NCBI RefSeq assembly: GCF_000715075.1
Contig: NC_134097.1
Span: 123,812,997-123,876,996 of the forward strand
Reading direction: 5' to 3'
DNA length: 64,000 nucleotides
DNA from: Nicotiana tabacum
Taxonomy: Eukaryota; Streptophyta; Magnoliopsida; Solanales; Solanaceae
Shown here: positions 23,275 through 34,206 of the stretch, piece after piece
Layout: every line of letters begins with the position of its first letter
Numbering within the stretch: position 1 is the stretch's first letter
Made by a program: the position numbers and the translations under genes
Notes under the pieces: model-generated
Database searches by the model: none
What the model was told of the DNA's origin: nothing
What the model saw: only the letters and a program-made list of their open reading frames with translations

Positions 23275-23940
23275 ATCCAGGAAGGATGAAAGAGTTTTTG
23301 GGTAAAGAAATGATGGCCGATTTTGATCGAATGGGATATTTTTAAAAATAGAGGCCGAACCATGGTCTTTGAGCTGCCTACTTATCCTTGGTTTTACAGA
23401 AATCAGGTCATGTGTAGTTCTGGACCCAACGGTGAATGAGGCCGATTTGTTATAGAAATGGTAACAAGTTTCAGAAAAGGTTCTTTTGTGAAGGGTAATA
23501 TCAGATGGAGTTATGATTATGAGTCTGAAGTATAACTGATGTATCACATGGTAGGTATCCGAACGGTCGTGGGGTAAAGCGAGTAATTGATGGGAATCTA
23601 TTACGTTTGAAATAATGGTAAGGCACAAATAGGAACTGAAAGGGTATGAATGGAAACCGGAGCGAAGGTGGCTCGTATTTGAAGAACAGTTACTTCCTGG
23701 ATTACCTGCAAAACTTAAAACACAATCCATGCAAATATATAATGTATTGCGAGAATTTAAACATGATGCAAGTTCCTTTTGGACCATGAAAGATTGTCTT
23801 TGGACAGTGAAGATGACGTCCTTAGACCATGATGTCTAGGGCCATGAATCATGAGATAAGAGATTCGCAGGCCATGAAATGATGATCTCGGGCCATAAGA
23901 ATGGTGCATCTGAACCATGACGCCATTGAATAATGGTGCG
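23275..23940 (-). other. B 3' UTR, PPT-proximal part (left of A)
   Basis: Sense strand is minus. It carries a CTAC...GTAG fold (23378-23418) about 115 nt from the PPT and degenerate repeats of the type GGACCATGATGTC at 23785-23935. A 196-codon minus frame (23197-23787) crosses the PPT into the LTR and is not considered a gene. A's insertion at 23941 separates this part from 40524 onward. Confidence 0.7.
23936..23940. repeat. Target site duplication of A, left
   Basis: GTGCG here, GTGCA at 40519-40523; one transition apart. Confidence 0.85.
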
Positions 23941-23958
23941 TGTTTATACCCATTTTTT

Positions 23959-23962
<4 letters not shown>

Positions 23963-24012
<50 letters not shown>
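23963..24012 (+). repeat. (AT)25 microsatellite
   Basis: Uninterrupted AT dinucleotides about 20 nt inside the LTR. The matching place in the 3' LTR (about 36000) has no AT run, so it arose or expanded after insertion. Confidence 0.97.
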
Positions 24013-24014
<2 letters not shown>

Positions 24015-25883
24015 TTTCAAAATAGTACATATGCACTTATAAGCATGCATAAGCATTTTTATAATTTTTCTATAATTTTTAAAGCCCTAAATCAATTTAT
24101 TTCTCCTTTTTTATTCATAAAATATCCACTAATTATCCTTCAAATTATTTTTGTGATTATTTGGTCATTTTAATTCATTATTTATGCCATCATAATTATT
24201 TAAATATTTTTAGTGCATTTCTTTATAATTGCATTTATATTTTTAGGCTAAATTGCACATCTTTGTAATAATAGCTCATACTAACGTATAATTACATTAT
24301 TGATGCATAAAATGGTATTTTATATTTTAAAATATTAAATAACTATTTTAAATCATTTTAGTACATGAAAACATTTTTTGGAAACCATTTATTATTTTTA
24401 TATATTATATAGTTATTAAAAGTGACTATTTAAAATTTGGCCTATTTTATTTCAATTTTAGCCCTATTTTCAACCCAATAACCAACCCAATTATAATTCA
24501 AATTACCCAGCCCAAACCCAACTACCCAATCCGGCCCCAAAACCCTTTTAATCTCGGTCGTTGATCATAGAGATCAACAGCCACAAACGACCCTTCCTAA
24601 AATAAACCAAACGACCCTTCCTAAAATAAACCAAACGACCCCCCCTCCCAAAAAAACCCCTTTCATTCTACACTATCTGCCGCCCTGAAACACTTCTCCT
24701 CTCTCAAACGCTCTGAAATCTAACCTAACCTACCCACATCACCGGTCGACTGCTGCCTTCCATGGTGTTCCTTACCACTCCCCAGGCCTCTAATGGCCTC
24801 CATCACACTGGTACTACCATCTCCAGGGTCCTCAAAGGACCAGGGTCAGTGGCTTGCATCTATGATTCCTTTCTCGCCTGTTTCATGCCATTCTGAGTAA
24901 GATCGTCCTATATCGACTATGATCTATGAATTTCTAAGCATGTTTATGTCTGTGTTGTTTTTCTCGAAACCCTTATTTCTTTTTTTGAACCTCTTAGATC
25001 TGAGACGATTTGGACTTGTTTCATATGAGTTTTACAACAACCTTGAGATTCTGTACAAGAATCGTATGACTTTCATCTTTTTCTAAACTAGGGTTTTCGG
25101 AAATTTCTTTTACAAAACATTTGATGATTTGGGTGTTTAATCTCCTGTTTCCTGTATGTTTTAACCGATTTGGTTAGGATTGCTCTAATTTCAACTCGTT
25201 TACACTAAAAGCCCTAATTTTTTGACATTCTTTGTTTGGTCTCTGAGTACTTGTATGCTGACTGTATTCTTGCCTTGGTTCTTGTAATTTTCTTTAGCCA
25301 TTTAGATATCTCGTGGCCTTCTTACCCTAATATGCCTTTACTAAGATTCTTAATTCAACTTTTCACTGATTCTATATGTTTGTGTTCATCCTGACTATTC
25401 ATTACTTACCTTATCTGCTAAACTTGTTGATTCTTTCGTGATTTTTCCTTTAACTGAGCCCTATTAGGGTTCTAACCTAATTTTTTGACTAAGTTCTATT
25501 TTTTGGTAATTTTACTTAGTTTATTTTCTATTTATGGGAACTAATATATATTCTTTCTAAAAATCAGTATTACTTTGAAATTCTGGCTGATTGATTACTC
25601 CGTTAAAGATTGGTATGCATAGACTTTATTTGTTTCCTTGTTTATAACCTTAATTGGTCATCTCTGCCTTAATTGCTTGCCCGTATAACTTGGGGATTCT
25701 TATTGATTATTTATTTGGTATGGTTTGGTCCTTTTGTCTTAAGTAAACCCATGTTGTTATCGTTTGGCTAATTGCCCCTAATTAAAGGAGTCTATTCTGA
25801 ACTCCTTATATGATTGGATTCTGATTTGCCCTTAATTGTTGATTTCTAATTCTTTTACCTTATTAACTCGACCATCGAACTGT

Positions 25884-25890
25884 TATATAA
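25884..25890 (+). promoter_or_regulatory. TATA box of A 5' LTR
   Basis: TATATAAGCACTCTC, 1943 nt into the LTR; the 3' copy has it at 37910-37916 (1931 nt in). Confidence 0.7.
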
Positions 25891-25993
25891 GCACTCTCCT
25901 AGTCTCACTTCAAAAACAGAATATTAGTTCACAAAAAAGCACACTGACACTCTAAAATTCTCTTTCTCTTCTGCTATTTGTGATATTTACTGA

Positions 25994-26020
25994 TCTAGCC
26001 GGCTGAAAGCCAAGGCTAGA
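25994..26020 (+). other. LTR leader stem-loop (A 5' LTR copy)
   Basis: TCTAGCC and GGCTAGA form a 7-bp stem around GGC-TGAAA-GCC with a two-base bulge, about 110 nt after the TATA box. The same 27-nt unit occurs in B (18803-18829, 51151-51177). The A 3' LTR copy (38021-38047) has two C-to-T changes that leave G-U pairs. Confidence 0.78.
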
Positions 26021-27049
26021 TATTGAAACTTCATTTGCTTTATATTCTACACCCTTTTCTTCAACTGGTATGTCTCTAGTTAAGTTTTGAAATCCAAACC
26101 CTATATGTTTCATTCATGCACTAGTTCATCAGTTATGAGTTCAACTTGTATTCTTGCCTACTTTGCTCAGCATGTCTAAACTCTGCTTGTTCAATGTATT
26201 CTTTATATTCTGTACTCTTTCCTACTTACTTCTTTGCCTAGCATGTCTAAAACTCTGTCATGTTCAATGTATGCACTCTTTCATGCTTACTTCTTTACCT
26301 AGCATGTCTAAATTGTATGTTTATCCTGTTCAAGACATGTTAACTATGATCTATGTCTTAACTACTTACTGTCCATGATTAGCCTGCTGAGTCTCTAAGA
26401 CCCTAACTGTTTTTATGCAGTTTGTTGACTATATGTTTCCTGTATATCCTATCCATGTACCCCAATGTGACTCTTATGTGCCCCAATCCCTTTATCCCCC
26501 TGTGAGATCTGTTTGTTAAGTATTTTCTGAATCTGGATAATTTTATGACCAATTGATTGGTTGCTGTTTTGGTACTCTTCTCAAACTTTCTTTTACCTAT
26601 TTCTAAAATACCTTTTACTTCTAAAGTAATCTCTGTACTATTTTCAAAACTATGTCAAGCACTCTCACTTTACTCTTAGAATACTAGGTTTTGCCCCTCT
26701 GATATGTGTACTGCCTTGAGATCTCTCTGAACTCTGGCATGTCAGAGCTGGCCTTTCCACACTGCACCTAAATCAGTTATTGTTTGAAAAAAGGTCTAGG
26801 TGTGAGCACTGTTCGGGATCCTTGAGGTCCTTAGGGAACTCTGACACACCTTGACATGAGTTTGGCTATGGAACTTTGGGCATTTGAGGCTATTGAAGGC
26901 TGGGAAGTCATTTGGGCCTACTGTAGGCTCCTTATAGATTAACTCCTGTTTATTTATGTATTTAATTCATTGGTATGTAATAATTGTGTAAACAAACAGC
27001 AGGATGATTAGTGAAAAGTGTGGGTAGTTATATATATGTTGGATAAATT

Positions 27050-27480
27050 AGGTAGATACCATGCCTATAGGGTCGTGTTGATTCAAATGTGTTTGCTATG
27101 TTTACTTTACTTCCACAGTATTAGAAATCATGTCTATAGAATCTAAATGGCTTTAATAATAGAGATCATGCCTATAGGGTTAAAATCAGCTTTTAATATT
27201 AGATACCATGCCTATAGAAATTAAAATCAGCGCCAATAGAAATCATGCCTATAGAACTTAAAACCAGTTTAGTTAAATAAATCAGTTCAAATTCTGTTCA
27301 GAATTGGCTTAGTTAATTAATTTGTTGCTTCTTTAATAAGTTTTCAAATGCTGCCTTGAATTATTACTGATAGAAAGCATGCCTATAGGATCTCAAGTTG
27401 TCGTTTAAAGATCATCCTACTATTTTACTGCGTTCCCAATCAATATAGATACCATGCTTTTAGGACGTCACTGTTATGCG
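27050..27480 (+). repeat. Degenerate CATGCCTATAGG repeats in A 5' LTR
   Basis: About eight copies of ATACCATGCCTATAGG-like units at irregular spacing of 35-110 nt, downstream of the TATA box. Shared with B's LTRs. Confidence 0.75.
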
Positions 27481-28478
27481 TTTAGGCAATCCTCTAGGAC
27501 GATTAAAATCTTGCAACTATAAAAGTTGCGCTTTGTTATTTAAGACTGTTTACATTCACAGGTCTAAAATCAGTAGGCAAGCTAAATAGGTCTTTGACGC
27601 TTGGTCCTAATTCAATGTTGTATAATCCCTGCTCACCTAGATATCATATTCTAGGATTTTCTCTTAAATACTTGACTGTTTTTTGAAGACGTGCACTAAC
27701 TTGTTATATTTTTGGAGGTGACTGTGAGCCTGTAATTTGTTCTCTCTAAATGCAGTCCTAATTGTTTTTGATTGACGCCTAGACTTTTATCCTTTAAAAC
27801 CTTAGGAAGTTCTAGAACTACCTAAATTAGAGGTCCTAAATACCTCCAGGGCCACAAGGAAGGGACGGTAGTGCACACATAGGACATCTATCAAGGATAT
27901 TAGAACGCTTTAGGCTATGATCAAGGGAGGGAATTGGGTAGTAAGGATATGAGGACTATGCGATAATGTCACGTGTAGCCCCTCATTGAGGAGTGATTAC
28001 CGGACATTGTGTGGGGTGATCTTGTAGGCCAATCAACCTAGGACCCCTCTTTCCCAATTCCCGATGTTTAAACTTTACTTTTCTTTATATATGTGCAACT
28101 TGTTCAAACCTTTTCCCATGTTCCATTACTTGAGTCATATATGTGCTTAACATGCCTTTATTTGCAAGTATGTGTTTAAACTATTTATTTGTTAAAAGGA
28201 CTAATTCACATAAGTATAAGTTCGACCGGGACCTACCGTTGTGGACCGAGAGAGGTGCCTAACACCTTCCCCTCAAGGTTATTTCGAGCTCTTACCCTAA
28301 ATATCTAGTAGCGCAAACTAGTCTAAGAGTTAATTTCTCTAGGTGCCCTAACGCACCATAATCCGTTAGGTGGCAACTCTTCAAAATACCCAAATCCCAA
28401 AAGGAAATGAGTTATTACCTCCATGAATGTCGAAACCCAGACTTCTCTCCGCGGAGGGAAAAAAAGGGCACGACAGCA

Positions 28479-28495
28479 TGGCGACTCTGCTGGGG
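28479..28495 (+). other. Primer binding site of A
   Basis: TGGCGACTCTGCTGGGG, three bases (GCA) after the LTR end. Same tRNA primer as E and B. Confidence 0.92.
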
Positions 28496-29187
28496 TTATT
28501 TTTAGGCTCTTACCATAACGAACTTATCTTTGTAAATTAGTCCAAGCATGCTCTATCCCACGTACCCTTGCCCCTTATTTGAATTTAACTGTCTATTTTC
28601 AAGCATTTATGATTTCTTTATTCCTGAAACTGACTTGTCTCCTTGTTTTCTTTTTTTCGTAACTGTCTTTCAATTATTTAAATACTATATTTATTTTCTC
28701 CTACGTGCAAATATTTGACTGCATGCTATTTATTGTTGCATAAATCATGTTCAACATCATATTCCACACGTGCGTATTAAATCCTTTAGCAACACTTGAT
28801 GAGTGATTGCGCTCTTCCAATTTATTACCCTTAAATTCGAAAAGGCTTATTTGTGGTAAAACTATTCGATCAGCGGTGCAGTCGACGGTTCTGTACCTTT
28901 CCCCCTCAAGTTGTCTGCTTGAGGGTACTTGTCTAGACCCCCATAGTAACCTTACTCTGATTGAAATTGTGCATGCATCATGGTCAAACCTAGTGGGATC
29001 AATATGTTGTCCACATAATGGTCCTTTAAGACAAGCATTATCCAAAAGTCCACCGGGGTTTCCATAATCCCAATGGACACAACTACGTTCTGTGCATTAA
29101 TATGGAGAACTAAATGCCAATATACTAATCATGAATGTATAAATAGTCGAGTCTGGGGGGAGGGCCTAACCTTTTTGTTTGTAGAAA
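28496..29187 (+). other. A 5' leader
   Basis: About 0.7 kb from PBS to ORF1, no gene. Contains the stem-loop at 28903-28925 and, just before ORF1, a splice-acceptor-like CTTTTTGTTTGTAG ending at 29184. Confidence 0.7.
28903..28925 (+). other. Leader stem-loop of A
   Basis: CCCTCAAG-TTGTCTG-CTTGAGGG, an 8-bp perfect stem with a 7-nt loop, about 408 nt after the PBS, followed by GGTAC and GTCTAGA. Homologues in B and E. Confidence 0.8.
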
Positions 29188-29389
29188 ATGAGGCACGAGG
29201 TCCCTAAATTCGGTATGGTTAGCAACATTCCACCATTGCTACTAGATTGGTGGGAGGACCTTTCCTCAAGTGATAAGAAACATGTAAGAAAGTACCTGGG
29301 TAATATGCCTTCCCTGCTAGACATTCAGCCAAATAACAAGTTGATCGAGGTTGTCACTTTGTTCTGGGTTAGTGAAAGGTCTGTGTTCC
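29188..29389 (+). pseudogene. Ogre ORF1, 5' part (A), interrupted by G2
   Basis: Encodes MRHEVPKFGMV, then a WWEDLSSSDKKHVRKYLG segment close to B's ORF1 (47783-47019, minus). The start Met corresponds to Ile in B (ATG versus ATC), so it may not be the ancestral start. The frame breaks where G2 begins at 29395, in the residues for VFRF, and resumes after 32131. Removing G2 and one GTTTC copy aligns with B's VFCFGDIEV. Function of ORF1 is unknown; it is typical of Ogre elements. Confidence 0.82.
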
Positions 29390-29394
29390 GTTTC
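29390..29394. repeat. Target site duplication of G2, left
   Basis: GTTTC, identical to 32127-32131. Confidence 0.9.
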
Positions 29395-30077
29395 TGTGAT
29401 GATCCGGTCGGTAGTCTTAAGAATTAACACCCAATCCCCTATTAACTACTTTCCCTAAGTTTATTTCTTCTATTTTGATTTGTCGGGATGTTCGATTTTA
29501 AGTTTCGGAGAGTTTTGGGACACTTAGTCCCTAAATGAGAGTTTTAGTTTGGAAATTTGACCGTAGTCGGAACAGTGTAAAGACAACCTCAGAATGGAAT
29601 TCCGATGATTCTGTTAGCTCCGTTGGGTGATTTCGGGTTTAGGAGCGTGTTCGGATTGTGTTTTGGAGGTCTGTAGCTAATTTAGGCTTGAAATGCCGAA
29701 AGTTGAATTTTTGAGGTTTCCGGTCCGATAGTGAGATTTTGATCCGAGAGTCGGAATGGAATTCCGGAAGTTGGAGTAGCTCTGTAGTGTTGAATGTGAC
29801 GTGTGTGCAAAATTTCAGATCATTTGGACGAAGTTTGATAGACCTTTTGATCGAAAGTGTATTTTTGAGAATTTTGGAGTTCTTAGGCTTAAATCCATGG
29901 TTAATTTGACGTTTTGACGTTGATTTAAGTGTTTTAAGGATTGGTACAAGTTTGGGTAGTGGTTTGTGCTTTTTGGTGCCTTTGGTTGAGGTCCCAGGGG
30001 CCTCGGGATGAATTCGAGTAGTTGACGGAAGGATTTCTGGAGTTAGAGTTGCAGCTGAAGCTGTTGGTTCTATCATA

Positions 30078-30305
30078 ACCGCACCTACGGTTTGGGTTCC
30101 GCAGGTGCAGCACTGCAGAAGCGGTTCAATGGCTGCAGAAGTAGAATCGGGGAATTACTTCAGGAACCGCAGAAGCGGTGGTAATTCCGCAGGAGCTGTA
30201 CCACATCTGCGGATTGGGAGTCGCAGATGCGGAAGCTGGCCCTTACATGAGAAGTCGCAGATGCGACCTTTGGTCCGCAAAAGTGGGACCGCAGATGCGG
30301 AAATT
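30078..30305 (+). repeat. CCGCA-GATGCGG palindromic repeats in G2
   Basis: Cluster of GC-rich half and whole sites (CCGCAGGTGC, CCGCAGATGCGG, TCGCAGATGCG), homologous to G1's cluster but with different copy order. Confidence 0.78.
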
Positions 30306-31167
30306 GCTGGGCAGAAATATGAAATTTCGAGAGTTTAGTTTCAAAAGTTGGAAATTCGATTTGGAGCTCAGGAGAGGGCGATTTTGAGAGGAAATTGAAG
30401 AAGAGATCATTGGGTAATGATTCTTTAACCCTTTCTAGTTATATTCCATCAATCTATAGTTATTTTCATCATTTAATTTCGGATTGGAGATGAAAATTGG
30501 GGGAAAATTTGAAGAAAGTTCTTAGACTTAGAATTCGACTTTTGATTGGGAATTTGACCTTAGATTTGGATAATTTTGGTATGCATGAACTCGTGAGAAC
30601 TTGAGGATTCTGAAAATACAAGTTTTACCTGATTCCGAGACGTGGGCCCGAAGGGTGTTTTGGTCATTTTACCTAATTTCACGTATTAGCTTAGAATTTC
30701 TTTGTAGAATCAATTACTTGAAGTGTTATTCACATTATGCAATTGAATTGAATAAATTTGGTCCATTTGGAGTCAAGTAGTCATGGCAAGAGCGTGGTTT
30801 CGGATTGATTATTGAGCCGGTTCAAGGTAAGTGGCTTGTCTAACCTTGTGTGGGGGACCTTTCCCTTAGGATTGGTATATTTGGTAATTGAAATGCCTTG
30901 TACGTGAGGTGACGAGTGTGTACCTGTGCTAATTATTGGAATTCCGGTTTCATTAAGTAATCACTAGTATGTTTCCTTTCCTGTTTTTATTACTTGCAAT
31001 ATTAAGCTTGTTGTTAGCTTAGGAAAGCATGTTTCTAAGTGACTTAATTGCTTTGTTTGCTCATCCTGCCTTACCTGAATTCTGTGCAACATGCTAGGCT
31101 AGAATCACTTATTGCCTTAATATAAAATTTTGCCATTTTTGTATATTTTCCTGTTGCTGCTGTGTAT

Positions 31168-31450
31168 TTATTTTGGGACTACGGATGTGGGATTTTGGTA
31201 GCTCCCCCCTTGCCTGTTTATTTTGGGACTACAGATGTGGGATTCCAGTAGATCCCCCTGCACAGTTATATGAAACTATGGGAATGCACCCAGTAGATTC
31301 CCCCAGTACTGGGTATTTACATTTGGGACTACGGAATGGGATTCCAGTAGATCCCCGTGCACTATGATCTAGACTACGGGACGGGATCCTGGGAGATCCA
31401 TTGGATATGTACGTATGGGACTATAGGACGGAATCCTGGGAGATCCCCGA
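31168..31450 (+). repeat. About 47-bp tandem repeat in G2
   Basis: Units with TTTGGGACTACGGA and GGGATTCCAGTAGATCCCC, homologous to 21121-21402 but more diverged. Confidence 0.75.
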
Positions 31451-32126
31451 TTGTCATTATTGGTGCCGAGATGTAATTCTTTTCCGTGTTTACCTTGTTT
31501 CTATATAGTTGTTGTTGTCCTGTACATCCTGTGTTATTTTACTATTGTACTTCTTTATACGGTTCTGTTCTATACGTGTTGATCCTTATATTTTATTTAA
31601 CTTCAGTAGGGCCCTGACCTTCCTCATCACTACCTGACCGAGATTAGGCTTGGCACTTACTAAGTACCGTTGTGGTGTACTCATGCCCTTTCTGTGCATG
31701 TTTTTCATGTGCAGATCCAGGTACTGCGACTTAGCTCTATTACCCATGAGGTGAGGCGACTGCTCTATAGACTTCGAGGTACATTTGCTGCGTCCGCAGA
31801 CGGAGGAGTCCCTTTCTATTCTAGCTTTTAAACATTGACCTTCTATATTTCTTTTCCTTGTTAGATATTCTGGAGTTAGATATTGTAGATATCCAAAGGC
31901 TTGTGGTTCCGTGAGTTTCCGGGTTTTGGGATAGTGTACTTGATTTTGAGAATGTTGTGTTGTATATGTCGAGCGGCATTATAACTATTATTTTCATTCG
32001 GTTATTTTCGCTTTTGATTATTTCTTCCGCAAGTTTTGTTTATGTTCCGCATTTGTTAGGCTTACCTAGTCGTAGAGACTAGGTGCCATCACGACAGTTC
32101 ACGGAGGGCGAACTGGGGTCGTGACA

Positions 32127-32131
32127 GTTTC
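32127..32131. repeat. Target site duplication of G2, right
   Basis: GTTTC, perfect match to the left copy. Confidence 0.9.
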
Positions 32132-32640
32132 GGCGACATAGAGATGACTCCACTCATAGAGGAAATTGGGGGACTTGCGGGATTGACTTGGGATAGCCCT
32201 GGGTTGTTGGTACCGGAGAATCATACTGGAAGAGGGTTCGTAAAGATGATTGGGTTGAAGAAAAATGACTTGGGATGCCTGGAAAAGTCCTACATACCCT
32301 TCGAGTACCTGTACGAGAGATATGTCCATAGCAAGTCCTACCGTACCTTCCATGACGAGTTTTCTATCACTTCTCTGGGCCACATCCATCACAGAGTGTT
32401 CGTGTTCATTATGTGTTTCTTGGGCCTAATAGTGTTCCCAATGAAAAGGGAAAGAATCCATACTAGGTTGGCCATGGACGCCAAGACTTTGATTGAGGGG
32501 ATCAATGGGCAAACATACACTATAATCCCTATGATCATAGCCGACATCTATAGGGCTCTGGAGCGCTGTTAAAGAGGGGTCAAGCATTTCGAGGGTTGTA
32601 ATTTGTTGCTGCAGTTATGGTTATTAGAACATCTTCAAAA
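32132..32640 (+). pseudogene. Ogre ORF1, 3' part (A)
   Basis: Continues ORF1 after G2: EEIGGLAGLTWDSPGLL, YERYVHSKSYRTFHDEFSIT, VFIMCFLGL and IADIYRALERC, all matching B's ORF1 at 47019-47570. A stop follows RALERC at about 32570 where B reads on through CQKGDKYFKGCN, a nonsense change. The C-terminal coiled-coil part seen in B (46165-46533) is missing, since gag/PR tail sequence follows within about 60 nt. This suggests a deletion from late ORF1 into late gag/PR. Confidence 0.78.
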
Positions 32641-32659
32641 GGATCAGTATCGCCATGAA

Positions 32660-33079
32660 TTTCCGCGAAGGGGTTGTAATCTGAGCCCGGCAAAGGCTTG
32701 GGTAAGAATCTCTAGGGTATCACTAAACCAATACGGTTGAAGGGTCATGGTACTACCTTCGGGTTCGGATATCAGTACACATGGCAGGAATACAATGATT
32801 GGTCGCCTCCATGGCGCGGACCGTATTACCCTCTCGAGCAACCCGTGCCACGTCTAGATCAAGCTTTTCACCAAGCTGATACAATATAGGGAACTGCAGA
32901 AGAGGAAGCATTAGCTGGGTTAAAGAATCTATTCTTGGAAGATGAAGACATGGACTGCAGTGCAATAATTGAGGAGGAGTAGGAAGAAGGCCTCACAATT
33001 CAGACTGTGAAGAAAGGAGTTGTTCTTAGAAACTGGACCGCCAGACCATCCCGGGCCCGCCGAGTCCCTGGATAGCTTG
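32660..33079 (+). pseudogene. Gag-protease tail remnant (A)
   Basis: One frame gives a G-patch-like GKGLGKN motif, TFGFGYQYTWQEYNDWSPPW, then ALAGLKNLFLEDEDMDC and an acidic run ending RPSRARRVPG. The second half matches B's 45811-45554. In-frame stops occur at DTI*GT and in the acidic run (GAGTAG). Upstream gag capsid and the protease active site are not seen. I assign it by its place ahead of the intron and RT; G-patch-like segments are known beside retroelement proteases. Confidence 0.6.
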
Positions 33080-33266
33080 GTAGTTTTTACTTCTATAGCC
33101 ATTCTAGGCATTTAAAATTTTCAGTAATTTTGTTTTAAAGACTTTCTTATTTCAAAATAAATGCTCGATTCATCGAGCCGCACTAATCCGGATGTTGTTT
33201 AATTTTAATCAAATGTAGTTACTCTTTATTATTCATTACTATTTTCTACACTTTTTCTTTCTACAG
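33080..33266 (+). other. Putative Ogre intron between PR and RT (A)
   Basis: An AT-rich, stop-filled 187-nt stretch separates the gag-PR frame from the RT frame. It begins near G|GTAGTTTTTA and ends with a strong polypyrimidine-acceptor, CTTTTTCTTTCTACAG. Ogre elements are known for a spliced intron at this position. The donor is uncertain by about 10 nt. In B the equivalent acceptor reads CTACAA. Confidence 0.55.
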
Positions 33267-34008
33267 TGTTATTGTTACTTTTCCTGATGAACCGATGACC
33301 ATGACATGTAAAAGGCAACGCAACATGAGAATAGTGATTCAGATGAAGAAGATGAGATACCCGAAGAAGTTGTTTGTGAAGTTGAAGACTTTGAGAATAA
33401 GCCTAATCCAATCTGGACAAAACCGAAGCAGTAAATTTAGGGGACACTGAGACCATCAAGGAGACTCGCATCAGCATTCACTTGTCACCAATAGAGAAGG
33501 AAGAGTACATCTGTTTCCAAAAAGAGTATGAGGACATTTTCGCATGGTCATATGATGACATGACCGGTTTAAGCACGTCCATAGTGGCTCACAAGTTGAC
33601 TATTAATCCCATGTGTCCACCAATGAAGTAGAAACTCAGAAAGTTCAAACTAGACATGAGCCTGAAAATCAAGGAGGAAGTTACCAATCAGATCAAAGCC
33701 AAAGTTTTCAGGGTGGTCGAGTACCCAACCTGGTTAGCTAACATTGTGCCAGTTCCGAAGAAGGATAGAAAATTCAGGGTATGTGTCGACTATCGGGATT
33801 TAAACAGAGCAAGTCCCAAGGACGACTTTCCACTGCCAAACATAAACATTTTGATCGACAACTGCGCCAAGCATGAACTTCAATTCTTTGTAGATTGCTT
33901 CGCGGGGTATCACCAGATCTGGATGGATGAAGAAGACGCGGAGAAAACAGTGTTTATCACACCTTGGGAAGGATACTGCTACAAGATGATGTCATTTGGT
34001 CTAAAGAA
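33267..34008 (+). pseudogene. pol: Reverse transcriptase, N-terminal half (A, truncated by deletion)
   Basis: Shows the Tat RT approach region (DIFAWSYDDMTGLSTS, MSLKIKEEV) and fingers motifs (EYPTWLANIVPVPKKD, CVDYRDLNRASPKDDF, ITPWEGYCYKMMSFGLK). A frameshift lies near 33330-33420 and a stop (TAG at 33629-33631) replaces the Gln before KLRKFK. It ends at about 34008, where ACTGGGGC leads straight into the 3' UTR, so the catalytic YVDD box, RNase H domains and integrase are all gone. B retains the missing part at 44606-42000. The truncated enzyme cannot function. Confidence 0.85.
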
Positions 34009-34017
34009 ACTGGGGCA

Positions 34018-34044
34018 GAATTTTGAGGAGGACCCTCAAAATTC
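34018..34044 (+). other. GAATTTTGAGG hairpin 1, A 3' UTR
   Basis: GAATTTTGAGG and CCTCAAAATTC form an 11-bp stem. A second, half copy follows at about 34110, and a full third copy lies at 34180-34206. Each is preceded by TGGGGCA. Confidence 0.85.
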
Positions 34045-34179
34045 CGGAGCAAGTCCAGCCAACGCCAACATATGTCAAATGGTCAAAAGTCGGTTAAGGC
34101 AATGGGGCAGAATTTTGAGAAGGTTCAGCAAGGCCTATTATCCGCAAACGGTCAAAAGATCATCTACCAAACTGGGGCA

Positions 34180-34206
34180 GAATTTTGAGGAGGGCCCTCA
34201 AAATTC
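34180..34206 (+). other. GAATTTTGAGG hairpin 3, A 3' UTR
   Basis: GAATTTTGAGG, a short GA/GGC loop, then CCTCAAAATTC, preceded by ACTGGGGCA. The equivalents in B are at 41609-41635, 41702-41728 and 41794-41820. Confidence 0.85.

Larger units (their letters stand above)
23941..28475 (+). repeat. 5' LTR of A (4.54 kb)
   Basis: Starts TGTTTATACCC (the 3' copy has TGTTGATACCC) and ends GGGCACGACA. It contains an (AT)n microsatellite at 23963-24012 absent from the 3' copy, a TATA box (25884-25890), a stem-loop (25994-26020) and CATGCCTATAGG repeats (27050-27480). Open frames in it are short and unconserved; no gene. Confidence 0.93.
29395..32126 (+). mobile_element. G2: Tekay/Del-type solo LTR (2.73 kb) inside A's ORF1
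   Basis: Starts TGTGATGATCCGG (mutated TGTAACGACCCGG type), ends GGTCGTGACA, flanked by perfect GTTTC duplications. It has the same layout as G1: palindrome cluster 30078-30305, tandem about 31168-31450, and a conserved end with ACTAGGTGCCATCACGAC. No internal domain or PBS, hence a solo LTR. Its TATA region looks decayed. Confidence 0.9.

Noticed and set aside
23197..23787. 196-codon minus-strand open frame in B's 3' UTR
   Set aside because: It runs through the PPT into the LTR, has no domain, and its similarity to A (35765-35968) is explained by nucleotide conservation of the PPT-proximal UTR.
23940..24173. Plus-strand frame rich in Ile/Tyr
   Set aside because: Created by the AT microsatellite.
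28479..28495. tRNA gene near the PBS-like sites
   Set aside because: Only the 17-18 nt complementary to a tRNA 3' end is present, with no cloverleaf around it.
29395..32126. G2 as a full-length small element or MITE
   Set aside because: Its whole length is homologous to G1's LTR with one TG...CA pair and one target duplication; no internal domain, so a solo LTR.
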